Positions 26,453 through 35,459 of a DNA stretch of 64,000 nucleotides are shown here, one piece after another. Under the pieces are notes generated by a model. That model was not told where the DNA came from, did not search any database, and saw only the letters and a list, made by a program, of their open reading frames with translations. The stretch comes from Methylocystis hirsuta (GTDB lineage: Bacteria; Pseudomonadota; Alphaproteobacteria; Rhizobiales; Beijerinckiaceae): assembly GCF_003722355.1 (NCBI RefSeq), contig NZ_QWDD01000001.1, forward strand, positions 2,781,001-2,845,000, read 5' to 3'. The position numbers and the translations under genes were made by a program. The stretch's first letter is position 1. Each line of letters begins with the position of its first letter.

Positions 26453-27037
26453 GTGTCGGGCAAGAGCGATGAAGCGATGCGCACGATCGGCGAGGTCGCG
26501 GCGAGCCTCGACCTTCCCGCGCATGTGCTGCGCTTCTGGGAAACCCGTTTCAAGCAGATCAATCCTCTTAAGCGCGCAGGCGGGCGGCGCTTCTACCGGG
26601 AGCGCGACATCGAACTCGTGATCGCGATCCGCCGCCTGCTCTACGACGAAGGCTATACGATCAAGGGCGTGCAGCGCATCCTCAAGGAGGCTGGCGTCGA
26701 GGCGGTCCTGGCGGGCGCCGGGCGCCGCCAAGGGGACCTGCCCGGGACTCCCTCCCCTTTCCGTCCGGGCGCGGGCGAGGGACGAATCGGATCAGCGCGA
26801 GACGAAGACGAGACGGACGCCGCCGTCTCGGCCGACGACCTGGCCGTTCTGCGCGCGCAAAATCCAAATCTTGCGGCCCAGGACGCGGCTCCCGCCGTCG
26901 AACTTGACGAGCGTCTTGCGTCGCCTTCGGCCCGCAGCGAACCGCGCTCTCTTGCTACGCCGCAAACGCGTATCCTGCGCGAGGTTCTGGCCGAGATCGA
27001 GGAATGCAAACGCCTGCTGAGACTGACCAGGCGATAG
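26453..27037 (+). CDS. MerR-family transcriptional regulator
   Basis: This encodes 194 residues. The DNA-binding part is clear, with [20 protein letters not shown] and [15 protein letters not shown], then [15 protein letters not shown]. After it comes a low-complexity Ala/Asp/Pro-rich linker and a C-terminal helix ([16 protein letters not shown]). This is the small MerR type often found with ihfA in alphaproteobacteria; here ihfA is absent. GTG at 26453 has a GGGAT-type site and gives the usual nine residues before the motif. An IS is inserted just after the stop. Confidence 0.82.
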   Translation: MSGKSDEAMRTIGEVAASLDLPAHVLRFWETRFKQINPLKRAGGRRFYRERDIELVIAIRRLLYDEGYTIKGVQRILKEAGVEAVLAGAGRRQGDLPGTPSPFRPGAGEGRIGSARDEDETDAAVSADDLAVLRAQNPNLAAQDAAPAVELDERLASPSARSEPRSLATPQTRILREVLAEIEECKRLLRLTRR

Positions 27038-27039
27038 CG

Positions 27040-27058
27040 ACCCAGGCGTGTCGGGCGT
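27040..27058. repeat. Left 19-bp direct repeat flanking the IS
   Basis: ACCCAGGCGTGTCGGGCGT occurs immediately outside the left inverted repeat and again, identically, at 28446-28464. The most likely origin is a target-site duplication. It begins three bases after the merR stop. Confidence 0.8.
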
Positions 27059-28445
27059 GTCGATAGCGAATTAAGTTGGCCGGATTTGGTAGCACATCAT
27101 CTGTCCGCTGCTTCTACTTTTGTTCTCCTGTGGGATTGTGGGCAAGGCGAGAGCCTTGTCCGCACTTCCACAGGCTGGCCGCCGAGCGGATTCAAGCGGC
27201 TTTTCTTTCTTCCTGGAGGGCGCCCTTTTCGTCGTAGCGCGCGAGGCATCGCGGGCCGTGGAAGACGGCGTGGGTTCCATCGGGATAGCAGCGCACCTTC
27301 ACCCGCGCCTTGACGAAATGCGCGCGCAGCGGGCTTTCGGGAATCTGAAGCTTGAGCCGGTTGAACGACACGCAGTTGTCGTTGCCGACCTGGCGCTCCT
27401 CCTGCACGCATAAAATCTCGCAAAGATCGACGCCGGAGATCGCCACGAAAGCCGAGCCCTCCTGCGTTGGCGCCACCGCGAACCGGGCGTTGTGCGACGG
27501 AATATAGACCTCGCGCAGGAACCGGTTGGCCGCCGCGACCGTGTCGATCCCCGCAAGCGCCAGCTCCTTCACCAGTCGATCCTGCAAGGTCTGGAACACC
27601 CGCTCCGAGCGCCCGCGCGCCTGCGGAGAATACGCCGCGATATGCTCGACGCCCAGATGCGCCAGCGCCCGTCCGACCTGCGTCGGCTTCGACCGGTCGA
27701 CCTTGCCGCCCGCTTCCGGCGTGTGAAAATAATGCGCGCCGCGATCCGTGTAGAGCGAAAGCGGCAGGCCATGTTCGCCAAACACCTCCGCCAGCGCGCG
27801 GAAGGTCGAAGCCGTCCCTTCCTCCTCGACCAGAAACGCCGAGTAGATTTGGCTCGTCGCGTCGTCCAGCGTGACGATCAGATCGAGCGCCGGCCGCCCC
27901 TCGAGCCACACATGCCGCGATCCGTCCTGATGCAGCATCATGCCGGGAAGCGGGCGCCGCTCGCGCTTGCGCCGATGCGCGCCGCGCTTGGGCGCCTTCT
28001 CCAGCAAACCCCGCCCATGCAGGAAGGTCTTCGTCCAGGTGTAGCCCCATTTGAACCCGTGCATGCGCACCAGATGCTCGTGAAAATGCTTCGCGGTGAA
28101 GCCAGCGTACCGACCGCGATACAGAGCCTCCACTTCTTCGCTCCGATCAACCGGAACCCGCTTGACAGACGCCTTGCCGAGCCGCCGGTCGAGAAGGCCC
28201 GCTTCGCCCTCCTCCTCATAGCGTTGACGCCAGCGCCGGAACGTCCGCTCGCCAACCCCCAACAGTTCCGCCGCTTCCAGCTGACTAAACTCAGCCGCCT
28301 CGTAACGACTCAATAGGCTCAGGAACTTGATCATTCGCACACCCTGAAGGGCTTCCGTCCGGCGCATCAAACCCTCCGAAAAGGGCCCCGACGCTACCGG
28401 ACAGATCGTGCGCTACCTAAACCGGTCATATCGTGTGCTACTGAC
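27059..28445 (-). mobile_element. Complete ISNCY-like insertion sequence (about 1387 bp)
   Basis: The ends are long imperfect inverted repeats: the left starts GTCGATAGC and the right, read inward, GTCAGTAGC. Over about 50 bases they share TAGC, CCGG, GGTAGC and a perfect ATCTGTCCG. Perfect 19-bp direct repeats flank the element. A single intact transposase gene fills the interior. The long duplication suggests the IS1202/ISTde1-type part of ISNCY, a point made from memory. Confidence 0.85.
27192..28367 (-). CDS. ISNCY-family DDE transposase
   Basis: This encodes 391 residues and looks intact. The N-terminus holds a helix-turn-helix (AEFSQLEAAELLGVGERTFR, WRQRYEEEGEAGLLDRR). The integrase core has the acidic residues in GMMLHQDGSRHVW, LYTDRGAHYF and, after ARGRSERVFQ, the glutamate within SERVF. 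The C-terminal part is beta-rich and basic. ATG at 28367 has GGAGGG upstream. Codon usage is GC-rich like the host, so arrival need not be recent from a distant source. Confidence 0.9.
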   Translation of the reverse strand: MRRTEALQGVRMIKFLSLLSRYEAAEFSQLEAAELLGVGERTFRRWRQRYEEEGEAGLLDRRLGKASVKRVPVDRSEEVEALYRGRYAGFTAKHFHEHLVRMHGFKWGYTWTKTFLHGRGLLEKAPKRGAHRRKRERRPLPGMMLHQDGSRHVWLEGRPALDLIVTLDDATSQIYSAFLVEEEGTASTFRALAEVFGEHGLPLSLYTDRGAHYFHTPEAGGKVDRSKPTQVGRALAHLGVEHIAAYSPQARGRSERVFQTLQDRLVKELALAGIDTVAAANRFLREVYIPSHNARFAVAPTQEGSAFVAISGVDLCEILCVQEERQVGNDNCVSFNRLKLQIPESPLRAHFVKARVKVRCYPDGTHAVFHGPRCLARYDEKGALQEERKAA

Positions 28446-28464
28446 ACCCAGGCGTGTCGGGCGT
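28446..28464. repeat. Right 19-bp direct repeat flanking the IS
   Basis: This is identical to 27040-27058 and directly follows the right inverted repeat. It lies 37 bases before tRNA-Pro. Confidence 0.8.
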
Positions 28465-28501
28465 TGCCAGCGCCGCGCCGCCTCACTATAAGGGCGCTAG
28501 T

Positions 28502-28579
28502 CGGAGTGTAGCGCAGCCCGGTTAGCGCACTTGTCTGGGGGACAAGGGGTCGTGGGTTCGAATCCCGCCACTCCGACCA
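28502..28579 (+). tRNA. tRNA-Pro (anticodon GGG), CCA encoded
   Basis: The acceptor arms CGGAGTG and CACTCCG pair perfectly. The anticodon stem CTTGT/ACAAG encloses CTGGGGG with GGG at positions 34-36. The T arm is GTGGG-TTCGAAT-CCCGC and the 3' end is ACCA. All cloverleaf parts are present in 78 bases. It reads proline CCC and CCU codons. Confidence 0.96.
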
Positions 28580-28849
28580 TTTAAAAATCAACTGTTTACG
28601 AGACAATCGGGTGGCTGGAATATCTGTCTGAAATGGTTCCTGGGTAGCAGCAGGGGTAGCAGGACGCCCCACCGCCCCACCCGACTAGTCCCCGCCGGCG
28701 CCTTGCTCCGTCCGGTGTTTATCCAAAGCTGCAGACCAGCCTCGGCGAACTTCTTGATCGTCGTTCCCGGCTTGGGGCTCCATTGCCTCTGCGCGGCTGA
28801 GGGCAAGATTGGGCATACGATGACGGCCGAACGGTTTCCATTGCATTGA
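28580..28849. other. Intergenic region after tRNA-Pro, no gene seen
   Basis: About 270 bases lie between the tRNA and the toxin-antitoxin promoter. Frames on the minus strand here have no ribosome site or recognisable product. I see no second tRNA and no repeat of the tRNA 3' end that would mark an attachment site. Confidence 0.5.
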
Positions 28850-28867
28850 TGTATCCATTAGGATACA
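28850..28867 (+). promoter_or_regulatory. Inverted-repeat operator before the toxin-antitoxin pair
   Basis: TGTATCC-ATTA-GGATACA is a perfect 7-bp inverted repeat 30 bases before the toxin start, with a TTGCAT just upstream that could be a -35. Toxin-antitoxin complexes of this type usually repress their own promoter at such a site. Confidence 0.6.
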
Positions 28868-28897
28868 AGGTGCGTTGTCGTTCTCACAAATCCGCAT

Positions 28898-29203
28898 ATG
28901 TTAACGCTTGTTCGATCCGACACTTTCTCAGCTTGGCTTGCCGCGCTCACCGATAAAAAGGGGAAGGCTCGGATATTGGCTCGGCTGACCAGTGTCGAGC
29001 ATGGCAACTTCGGAGACTGTGAGCCGGTAGGCGAAGGCGTGTCGGAAATGCGAATCCACTTCGGTCCAGGATATCGCGTCTATTTCGTGAAGAACGGCTC
29101 GACTGTCTATGTCCTGCTTAACGGCGGAAACAAAGGTTCGCAAAAGCGGAATATCGCACAAGCAAAGAGAATGGCGCGCGAGTTGAAGGAGTCCGACAAA
29201 TGA
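28898..29203 (+). CDS. RelE/ParE-family toxin (HigB-like killer protein)
   Basis: This encodes 101 residues. It has the addiction-module killer layout: FSAWLAALTDKKGKARILAR, the central GEGVSEMRIHFGPGYRVYF with the basic active surface, then LLNGGNKGSQKRNIAQAK. This subgroup cleaves mRNA at the ribosome and is encoded ahead of its antitoxin. It overlaps the antitoxin by four bases. Confidence 0.9.
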   Translation: MLTLVRSDTFSAWLAALTDKKGKARILARLTSVEHGNFGDCEPVGEGVSEMRIHFGPGYRVYFVKNGSTVYVLLNGGNKGSQKRNIAQAKRMARELKESDK

Positions 29204-29580
29204 CCACGCAATATGCCACCTTCAGCGCGGCAGATTATCTCGACGATGAAGAGGTCATCGCCGAATACCTCTCCGCCGCCGCTGAGGATGAAAACCCAGA
29301 CGTGCTGCTATCCGCGCTTGCGGAAGTCGCAAAGGCGCGAGGCATGTCTCAGGTCGCTGCTGCGTCTGGACTTGGCAGAGAGAGCCTTTATAAGGCGCTC
29401 GCGCCAGGGGCGAAGCCGCGATACTCGACTATAAGCGCCGTCATGCGCGCTCTTAATGTGAAATTCGCCGTCGCGCCCGTAATAGCGGTTTCGCACAAAG
29501 TTGCGACAAAGCCGAAAACAGGACGTTTCAGCAAGCCTGCCACAAGACGCAAGACGGCTGTCCAAGAGAAGTGCGCCTGA
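29200..29580 (+). CDS. Addiction-module antidote protein (HigA/XRE-like)
   Basis: This encodes 126 residues. The N-terminal part has FSAADYLDDEEVIAEYLSAA and the helix-turn-helix KARGMSQVAAASGLGRESLYKAL, followed by PRYSTISAVMRALNVKF, the standard arrangement for the antidote of the preceding toxin family. A basic tail of about 30 residues (KPKTGRFSKPATRRKT) extends beyond the usual end. It is co-translated with the toxin through an ATGA overlap. Confidence 0.88.
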   Translation: MTTQYATFSAADYLDDEEVIAEYLSAAAEDENPDVLLSALAEVAKARGMSQVAAASGLGRESLYKALAPGAKPRYSTISAVMRALNVKFAVAPVIAVSHKVATKPKTGRFSKPATRRKTAVQEKCA

Positions 29581-29683
29581 CATTCTTCGCCTCGCTGAGA
29601 GGCGGGCAACAATCGCCCATCTTCGCGCTAAGGGCGTCGTTGAGGCGTGCGACTGACGCATCGCGGAGGCGGGATGGCGGCGA

Positions 29684-32173
29684 TCAGTTCGGCAGCCGCG
29701 AGAAAAGCTCCGCGCGATCAAACGCACCGACGAGCGAAGCGTCGAAAGTGAGCGGCCCAGCTAATGTCACGCGCACAGCTGCGGGCTCGAGCGGCTTGAG
29801 ATGGCGGTCCATGACGCCGACGCCGCAAACCTGGGCGGGAGCGACGCCTGCGACGCACTGCGCGTAAAGAGGGTCGCTCGGCAGGAGCGAGCCATATGCA
29901 AATGTGATCTGGTCGGAGCGAGAGTTGAAAATGTTGAAGGCGTCGAACTGCAAACGCCAGCCGTCGCTCCATCGATAGCCCATTCGCGCGTTCAACGCGC
30001 CGGTCGCCGGGGAATTGAAATAGCCGTCCTCGGTGAGCGCCCTGGCCCCAAAGTAGCGATATTTCAGCGCGCCGAACCATCCGGTCGCCTCGCCGAGCTC
30101 CAATCCGCCCATCGCCGTCACCGCTATGGCGTTCGACAGATAGTTGCCGGGCGCATTGCCCAGGAATGTCCCATAAGGCAATGCGTCAGGCGTCATCAAA
30201 TCGAGCCACGCCAAGGTCTGCGCAACGTCGACGCCGCGGTAGCGCGCCTGGACAAGCGCCACGTCGCCGTCAAATCTGATCCAGGCGTTCGGGGCGTATT
30301 TGTTGGCGAGTTCGAGGCCATATCTGCGACTCGGGCGACCGAAGATCGTCGTGCCGCTGTCGCCGACAAACTGGTTCTCCGATTCGAGATTGAGCCAGAA
30401 CAGGCTGATGCTGGAATCGAGGCCTTCGATGAATTTGGCGCGGGCGCCGATCTCGGCGCCGCGTGATTTCACCAGCAGCGGAATCGCCGCCGCCTGAGCG
30501 AAGCCGTCATTGTCGGCAAGTTCGGCCGTGGAGACTCGCAGCACCGTTCCCCGCGCGTCGGTCGAGTGGAAGCCTTCGCCGTAATTGGCGTAGAATTCCG
30601 TCTTGTAGAAGGGGCCGACGATGATCGAGAGCTTCGGACTGAACAGCGACGCATTCTTGACGCCCTGATTGAACGGTCCCGTGAGGAGGAACGCCGGCAG
30701 GCCGGCGCTCGTCACAAGTTTCGGCGCGTCCAATAGCGTCTGCCGGGAGCTTACGGCGGCGTTGTAATAGTCGAACCGCGCCCCGGTGACGGTCTTCAGC
30801 CAGGGCGTCCAGCGTATCGTCGTGTCGGTCCAGACGCCGATGCTGCCTTCGCCGACGGCATTGTTGCTGAGCGTGTCATAGAGCTGTCGACGGACGCTCT
30901 CCTGCAAGCCAAGTCGAATGTCGTCGTAGCGTCCCTGAAAGCCGACGCGGGTCTCGATTGGCGCGCCACTCACATCGGCCCATCTGATCGCATGCTGCGC
31001 GTTAACGCCGACGAGCGTGCGATCGTCGAACTGACGGATCTGGTCGCCCAAATTCTGATGCGCCAGGAAATAGGTGTAAGTGCTGTAGAGATCCAAGGTC
31101 GAATGGACGACATAGGCTTCGACGCGCGTGGCGTGATCGCCGTCAATCTGACTCCAGCGCGACGAAAGCGAGAAGCGCGAAGTCGCGCCGCCGGCGGTTG
31201 GGTCCATCGTGCCCCATAGCGACAGCAACCCGGCGCTGACCGCGCGACTCGGAATTTGATCCGTTCCGTACCATTTGTTGGCGTAGCCCATGAAGGTCAC
31301 GGAGGCGCCGTCTTCCTGCGTGCCGCGCGACCAGCGCAACACGCTGTTGAGGCGCCGCATATTGTCGCCGCGCTCCCAAGGTCCGTTGTAATATTGCGCT
31401 TCGACCGCGCCATAGGCGGCGCCGCCGGCGAAATCCTGGTAGGGCGCGACGGCGAGCGCTCTCGCATAGGCGAAACTGCCGCCGGTGAGCTGGAAGAAGC
31501 CTTTGTCGATCCTGTCCTTGTATTGCATGTAGATCGAGCCCGCCGACGAGAAGTCGCCGTCTTGCGCGTCATACGGCCCTTTGCGGGCGAGAACGTAGGA
31601 CAGGAGCTCGGGGATCAGGAAATTACTGTCCGCGTAACCCTGGGCATGGCCATGGGTGCGCATATTGAGCGGCATGCCGTCGAGATAGAGCGCGAGATCG
31701 GTGCCGTGATCGAGGTTGAAGCCGCGCAGGAAATACTGGTTCGCCTTGCCTTCGCCGCTGTGCTGCGTGACGACGAGTCCGGGAACGATCTCCAGCGCGT
31801 CGCCGGGACGCGCGAAGGGAAGCGCGTTGACCTCCTTGCCCGTGAAGAACTTCTCGCTTGAGGCGGTGATTGGCGGCGGCGTCGGGCCCGACGGCTCCGC
31901 CGGCGGTCGACTGACTGCGGCGACGGCCGGCGACGCGCGCGGCGATGGCGGAGGCGAATGCGTGCGCGCCGCCGGTCCCGGCGCGGACGCGTGAGAATGG
32001 ACCGATGGAGCAGTCCGACGCCCGCCGACTTGGATTGTGGGAAGCGCGGTTTGCGCCAGCGCCGTGAAGGGAGGCGCCGCCGCTAATATTGCAGTCAGGA
32101 AGCAGGCCAAGGCTGAACGAAATGACAATTGCAGACTCCGCAGCAAACATGGGCGATCACTGCGAAGGGTCAT
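29684..32173 (-). CDS. TonB-dependent outer-membrane receptor
   Basis: This encodes 829 residues. A signal peptide ending near FTALAQ is followed by a His/Pro/Ser-rich linker (about 50-100), then the plug (FARPGDALEIVPGLVVTQH, QYFLRGFNLDHGTDLALYLDG) and the 22-strand barrel with DAFNIFNSRSDQITFAY near the end. The substrate is unknown; no ExbB, TonB or sigma/anti-sigma gene is close. The usual terminal beta strand ends at AAVRVTLAGPLTF, yet the frame runs 19 residues further. It has no B12-type leader that I can see. Confidence 0.9.
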   Translation of the reverse strand: MTLRSDRPCLLRSLQLSFRSALACFLTAILAAAPPFTALAQTALPTIQVGGRRTAPSVHSHASAPGPAARTHSPPPSPRASPAVAAVSRPPAEPSGPTPPPITASSEKFFTGKEVNALPFARPGDALEIVPGLVVTQHSGEGKANQYFLRGFNLDHGTDLALYLDGMPLNMRTHGHAQGYADSNFLIPELLSYVLARKGPYDAQDGDFSSAGSIYMQYKDRIDKGFFQLTGGSFAYARALAVAPYQDFAGGAAYGAVEAQYYNGPWERGDNMRRLNSVLRWSRGTQEDGASVTFMGYANKWYGTDQIPSRAVSAGLLSLWGTMDPTAGGATSRFSLSSRWSQIDGDHATRVEAYVVHSTLDLYSTYTYFLAHQNLGDQIRQFDDRTLVGVNAQHAIRWADVSGAPIETRVGFQGRYDDIRLGLQESVRRQLYDTLSNNAVGEGSIGVWTDTTIRWTPWLKTVTGARFDYYNAAVSSRQTLLDAPKLVTSAGLPAFLLTGPFNQGVKNASLFSPKLSIIVGPFYKTEFYANYGEGFHSTDARGTVLRVSTAELADNDGFAQAAAIPLLVKSRGAEIGARAKFIEGLDSSISLFWLNLESENQFVGDSGTTIFGRPSRRYGLELANKYAPNAWIRFDGDVALVQARYRGVDVAQTLAWLDLMTPDALPYGTFLGNAPGNYLSNAIAVTAMGGLELGEATGWFGALKYRYFGARALTEDGYFNSPATGALNARMGYRWSDGWRLQFDAFNIFNSRSDQITFAYGSLLPSDPLYAQCVAGVAPAQVCGVGVMDRHLKPLEPAAVRVTLAGPLTFDASLVGAFDRAELFSRLPN

Positions 32174-32678
32174 GCCGTGTCGAGCGCGAACGCGCCATCA
32201 CCGGCTTAACCGCGCCTTGCGGGAACGTGACTGACAGTATGCGTCAAATTTGCTTTTCAGCAAGCCGATGAAATGGCGCGCTATTCTCTGGCGCAACTTT
32301 TTCTCGGCAGTGATGCAGAAACATCACGGCGCGTCTTGAGGGGGCGCCCCTCGCAGACACGCCGCGCACTGCCGCAAGCGCGATCGAATGTTCGTCAAGA
32401 CGCTCGCAAAGCGGGACCGCGAAGTGAGCGCAGCAGCTTTTCTCACCCGAGCGCTTTCAATTCCGGCAAGGCTCTATAGCTAGCCATCGTGTGCGCTCAT
32501 CGCGCTGCGCGAGAAGCGCGATGTGCGCGTTCGGAGACGCAAATTATCGCTCGCTTTATGTCACCTCCGCGTCGCAAGGCGTTTCAAAGCGGCAAGAGCC
32601 TCATGCAGGCGGCATTTTTCGCTGTCGGCCCGGCGCAGAAGGACGTCCGCCAAACCTCTTCGCGGACGAGGCGCCGTC
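32174..32678. other. Intergenic region between TonB receptor and broken oxidase gene
   Basis: About 505 bases with no convincing gene. Several short frames exist but lack ribosome sites and homology that I recognise. It must contain the receptor promoter on the minus strand. I looked for a cobalamin-riboswitch core and did not find one. Confidence 0.5.
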
Positions 32679-33699
32679 ATGAGTCCGTTGTTGCGCGCGC
32701 TGCGCCGCGAGAATGGCGCATCATCTCAAGTGGAAGCGGGCGCCGCGGCGGCGCGGCTCGACGCAAGCCCCGCAACGGTGAAAGGCACGCCGCGACGCAA
32801 GCTCTACGCTGGCCATGCTCTTGAGCACGCGCGCACCATCGATGATCTCAGGGCGACGGCCCACCGCCGCTTGCCCGACTTCGCGATCGAGTATCTGGAA
32901 GGGGGCGCCGAAGAAGAAGCGACTCTCTCGCGAAATCTTGCGGCGCTCGCCAGCTACCGCCTGTTGCCTCGGGCCTTGGTCGATGTCTCGCATCGCGATC
33001 TGAGCGTATCCGTGCTGAATCGCTCCATGCCGCTTCCGTTTGCAATCGCGCCGACCGGCCGGAACGGGCTGTTTTGGAGCAAGGCCGATGTGCTCCTGGC
33101 CTTCGCCGCGGCAAAGGCCGGCATTCCCTTCATACAAAGCAGCATGTCGAACGACCCGATGGAAGACGTCTCCGCGATTCCGGGACTGCGGCATTGGTGG
33201 CAGCTCTACGTCTTTGTCGACCGCTGGATTCGCGACGCCTTGATCGCCCGCGCCGATAAGGCCGGCTGCGAAGCGCTCGTCGCAACGATCGACGCGCGGT
33301 TTTACGGCGATCGAGAATGGGAAGAACGCCGTTTCGCGCATCCTGGACGGCCGCAAGCTGCTGATCAAGGGCTTGCTCAATGTCCATGACGTGGAGCGCG
33401 CCATGGCGATCGGCGCCGATGGCGTCATTCTCTCCAATCACGGCGGACGGCAATTGGATTGGACGATCTCCGGATTGGACGCGCTGTCTGCCGCGCGCAG
33501 CGTTATTCGCAATGGCAAGACGCTGATCGTGGACGGCGGCATTCGCCGTGGAACGGACGCGGTGAAGGCGCTGGCGCTCGGAGCCGACGCCGTGCTGCTC
33601 GGCCGCGCGACGCTTTACGACCTGTCGGCGGCGGGCGAACCCGGCGTCGAACGCGCGATCGACATTTTGCCGCGCCCTCATACCCAGAGCATCCGGTAA
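32679..33699 (+). pseudogene. FMN-dependent alpha-hydroxy-acid oxidase, internally deleted and frameshifted
   Basis: The first frame (ATG 32679) reads ARTIDDLRATAHRRLPDFAI, PFAIAPTGRNGLFW and HWWQLYVFVDR up to ATIDARFYGDREWEERRF, typical of L-lactate/mandelate dehydrogenases. At about 33320 it leaves that frame. The second frame resumes with LLIKGLLNVHDVERA, GVILSNHGGRQLDW and the phosphate motif DGGIRRGTDAVKALALGADA. Around 70-80 residues that belong between them are missing, so a deletion with a frame change has destroyed the gene. The flavin site is split across both pieces. Confidence 0.85.
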
Positions 33700-33823
33700 T
33701 CGCGCGAGCAGGACTGCGGCTTTTTAAATTTTCTGCGCGAGACCAATCCGTATGCGCATTGTCGCTGCGCGCAGCCGCGCTAGGTAGCCTGCGGCTCGTA
33801 ATGTAGATACGTGAGGCGCGCCA

Positions 33824-33916
33824 ATGCCTCGACTAGCTGAGACGGCGCTGATCTTGTTGCTTTTGGCGACAGTCAACGCCAGCCTGTTTGGCATCATCTA
33901 TCGAATGCTGCGCTAA
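33824..33916 (+). CDS. Possible 30-residue membrane miniprotein
   Basis: ATG with GAGG eight bases upstream starts a 31-codon frame consisting mostly of one hydrophobic helix (TALILLLLATVNASLFGII) ended by YRMLR. It stands alone in the 467-base gap between the broken oxidase and the SDR gene; the rest of that gap shows nothing. No family is known to me. Confidence 0.4.
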   Translation: MPRLAETALILLLLATVNASLFGIIYRMLR

Positions 33917-34166
33917 AGGCGGCGCATAGCGCTATTTAGCGTCGGCTTATGCGCATCGCTTTGCCGAGAGCTGTCGTTTGCCATTTACGGCCCTGACGCT
34001 ACGAACGGGGGACGAACTTAAGCGGCGGTTGCGCTGCGCCCTTCGCAGCCGCCTTGTTCGGAGCCGCCCTATATGAAACTCTACCATCGCTTGCGCCGCA
34101 GTGACGGCCGTTCGTCGCGCGCGCATCGCACGATCAACATTATGATAGTCCAGCCAAGGCCTGCTC

Positions 34167-35459
34167 ATGAAAATTCTTCTCCTTGGCGCGACGGGCCTCA
34201 TCGGATCGAGCATCCTTGCCAAACTCCTGTCAGCCGGTCATTCGGTGGTCGCCGTTTCGCGACGCGCCAATGTCCAACGGCAATTTCCTCAGGCGCAATG
34301 GGTGTCGTTAGATTTGAGAGTTGTAGACTCGCCACAACAATGGCTTTCGCATCTTGAAGGCGTTGATGCGGTCATCAATTGCGCCGGCGTTCTTGGCGGA
34401 AGCGGGTCCGATTCCACCGACGCGGCGCATCACAGAGGCCCGGCGACGCTGTTCGCCGCCTGCGAGCAGGCTGGCGTCAAACGCGTCGTTCACTTCTCCG
34501 CCGTCGGCGTCGACCGGCAGACGCCGAGCGAATTCTCGAGGAGCAAGGCGGAGGGCGACGCCGCCTTAAGAGCGACGGCTCTCGATTGGGTCATTCTTCG
34601 TCCCTCGGTCGTCGTCGGACGCCGCGCTTACGGCGGAAGCGCGTTGTTTCGCGGGCTGGCGGCGTTGCCGATGCTTCCCCGCTTCAAGGATGCGGGAGAA
34701 CTGCAAATCGTCCAACTCGATGACGTCGTGGCGACCGCGCTTTTTTTCCTCACGCCCTCGGCGCCCGCGCGTGTGGAGCTGGAGATCGTCGGACCGCGGC
34801 GCCTGACCTTCAACGAGGTCGTCGCGATTTATCGCAGATGGCTCGGATGGCGTCCCGCCCAGCTCGTCGACCTCCCCGACTGGCTGATCGACGGCATGTA
34901 CCGCCTCGGAGATTTCCTCGCCTGGCTGGGCTGGCGCACGCCGATCCGCAGCATCGCAAAACAGGAAATGGTCCGCGGCGCCATCGGCGATCCCACGCCT
35001 TGGACAAACATGACGGGAATCAAGCCGCAATCGCTTGAAGCGGCGCTGATGGCCGAGCCCGCCGACGTGCGCGAAAAATGGTTTGCGCGCATCTACGCGC
35101 TCAAGCCCCTCATTTTCGCCGTTACGGCGCTGTTCTGGATTTCGACCGCCTTGGTTTCTTTCGGGCCGGGATGGGAGATTGGGCTCGGGCTTTTGTACGA
35201 GGACGGACTGTCGGGGCCAATCGTGCCGCTGGCCGTGATCGCGGGCGCCACATCCGATCTCATCATCGGCGTCGCCATCGCCTTTCGCCGCACATCGAAA
35301 ATTGCGCTTGTCGCGGCGCTCATCCTGTCGTTCGTTTACCTCATCCTCGGAACCATCCTCGTGCCGCGACTCTGGCGTGACCCGCTGGCGCCCATGTTAA
35401 AAATCTGGTCGGTGATGGTGCTGAACGTCGTTTCTCTGGCGATCGTCGACGACCGGTGA
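34167..35459 (+). CDS. SDR/NmrA-type NAD(P)-binding protein with C-terminal DoxX-like domain
   Basis: This encodes 430 residues. The N-terminal 290 residues are an atypical short-chain dehydrogenase, with LLLGATGLIGSSILAKLL for the dinucleotide, GVDAVINCAGVLG and FSAVGVD, but no canonical YxxxK. The C-terminal 130 residues have four hydrophobic helices like DoxX-type membrane proteins. Such fusions may act on quinones or lipids in the membrane, which is a family-level guess. It overlaps the DUF2269 gene by four bases. Confidence 0.8.
   Translation: MKILLLGATGLIGSSILAKLLSAGHSVVAVSRRANVQRQFPQAQWVSLDLRVVDSPQQWLSHLEGVDAVINCAGVLGGSGSDSTDAAHHRGPATLFAACEQAGVKRVVHFSAVGVDRQTPSEFSRSKAEGDAALRATALDWVILRPSVVVGRRAYGGSALFRGLAALPMLPRFKDAGELQIVQLDDVVATALFFLTPSAPARVELEIVGPRRLTFNEVVAIYRRWLGWRPAQLVDLPDWLIDGMYRLGDFLAWLGWRTPIRSIAKQEMVRGAIGDPTPWTNMTGIKPQSLEAALMAEPADVREKWFARIYALKPLIFAVTALFWISTALVSFGPGWEIGLGLLYEDGLSGPIVPLAVIAGATSDLIIGVAIAFRRTSKIALVAALILSFVYLILGTILVPRLWRDPLAPMLKIWSVMVLNVVSLAIVDDR

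Noticed and set aside
26294..26731. N-terminal extension of ctaA to 26731
   Set aside because: It would overlap the MerR gene on the other strand, and the family start is at 26293.
28394..28672. Minus-strand frame containing WSEWRDSNPRPLVPQTSAL across tRNA-Pro
   Set aside because: This is the well-known spurious translation of the antisense strand of a tRNA gene; it is not a protein.
28580..28897. Integrated element attached at tRNA-Pro
   Set aside because: No integrase and no repeated tRNA 3' end are visible next to it; the nearby IS is explained by its own ends and direct repeats.
32174..32300. Cobalamin riboswitch upstream of the TonB receptor
   Set aside because: No B12-box-like core could be read on the minus strand.
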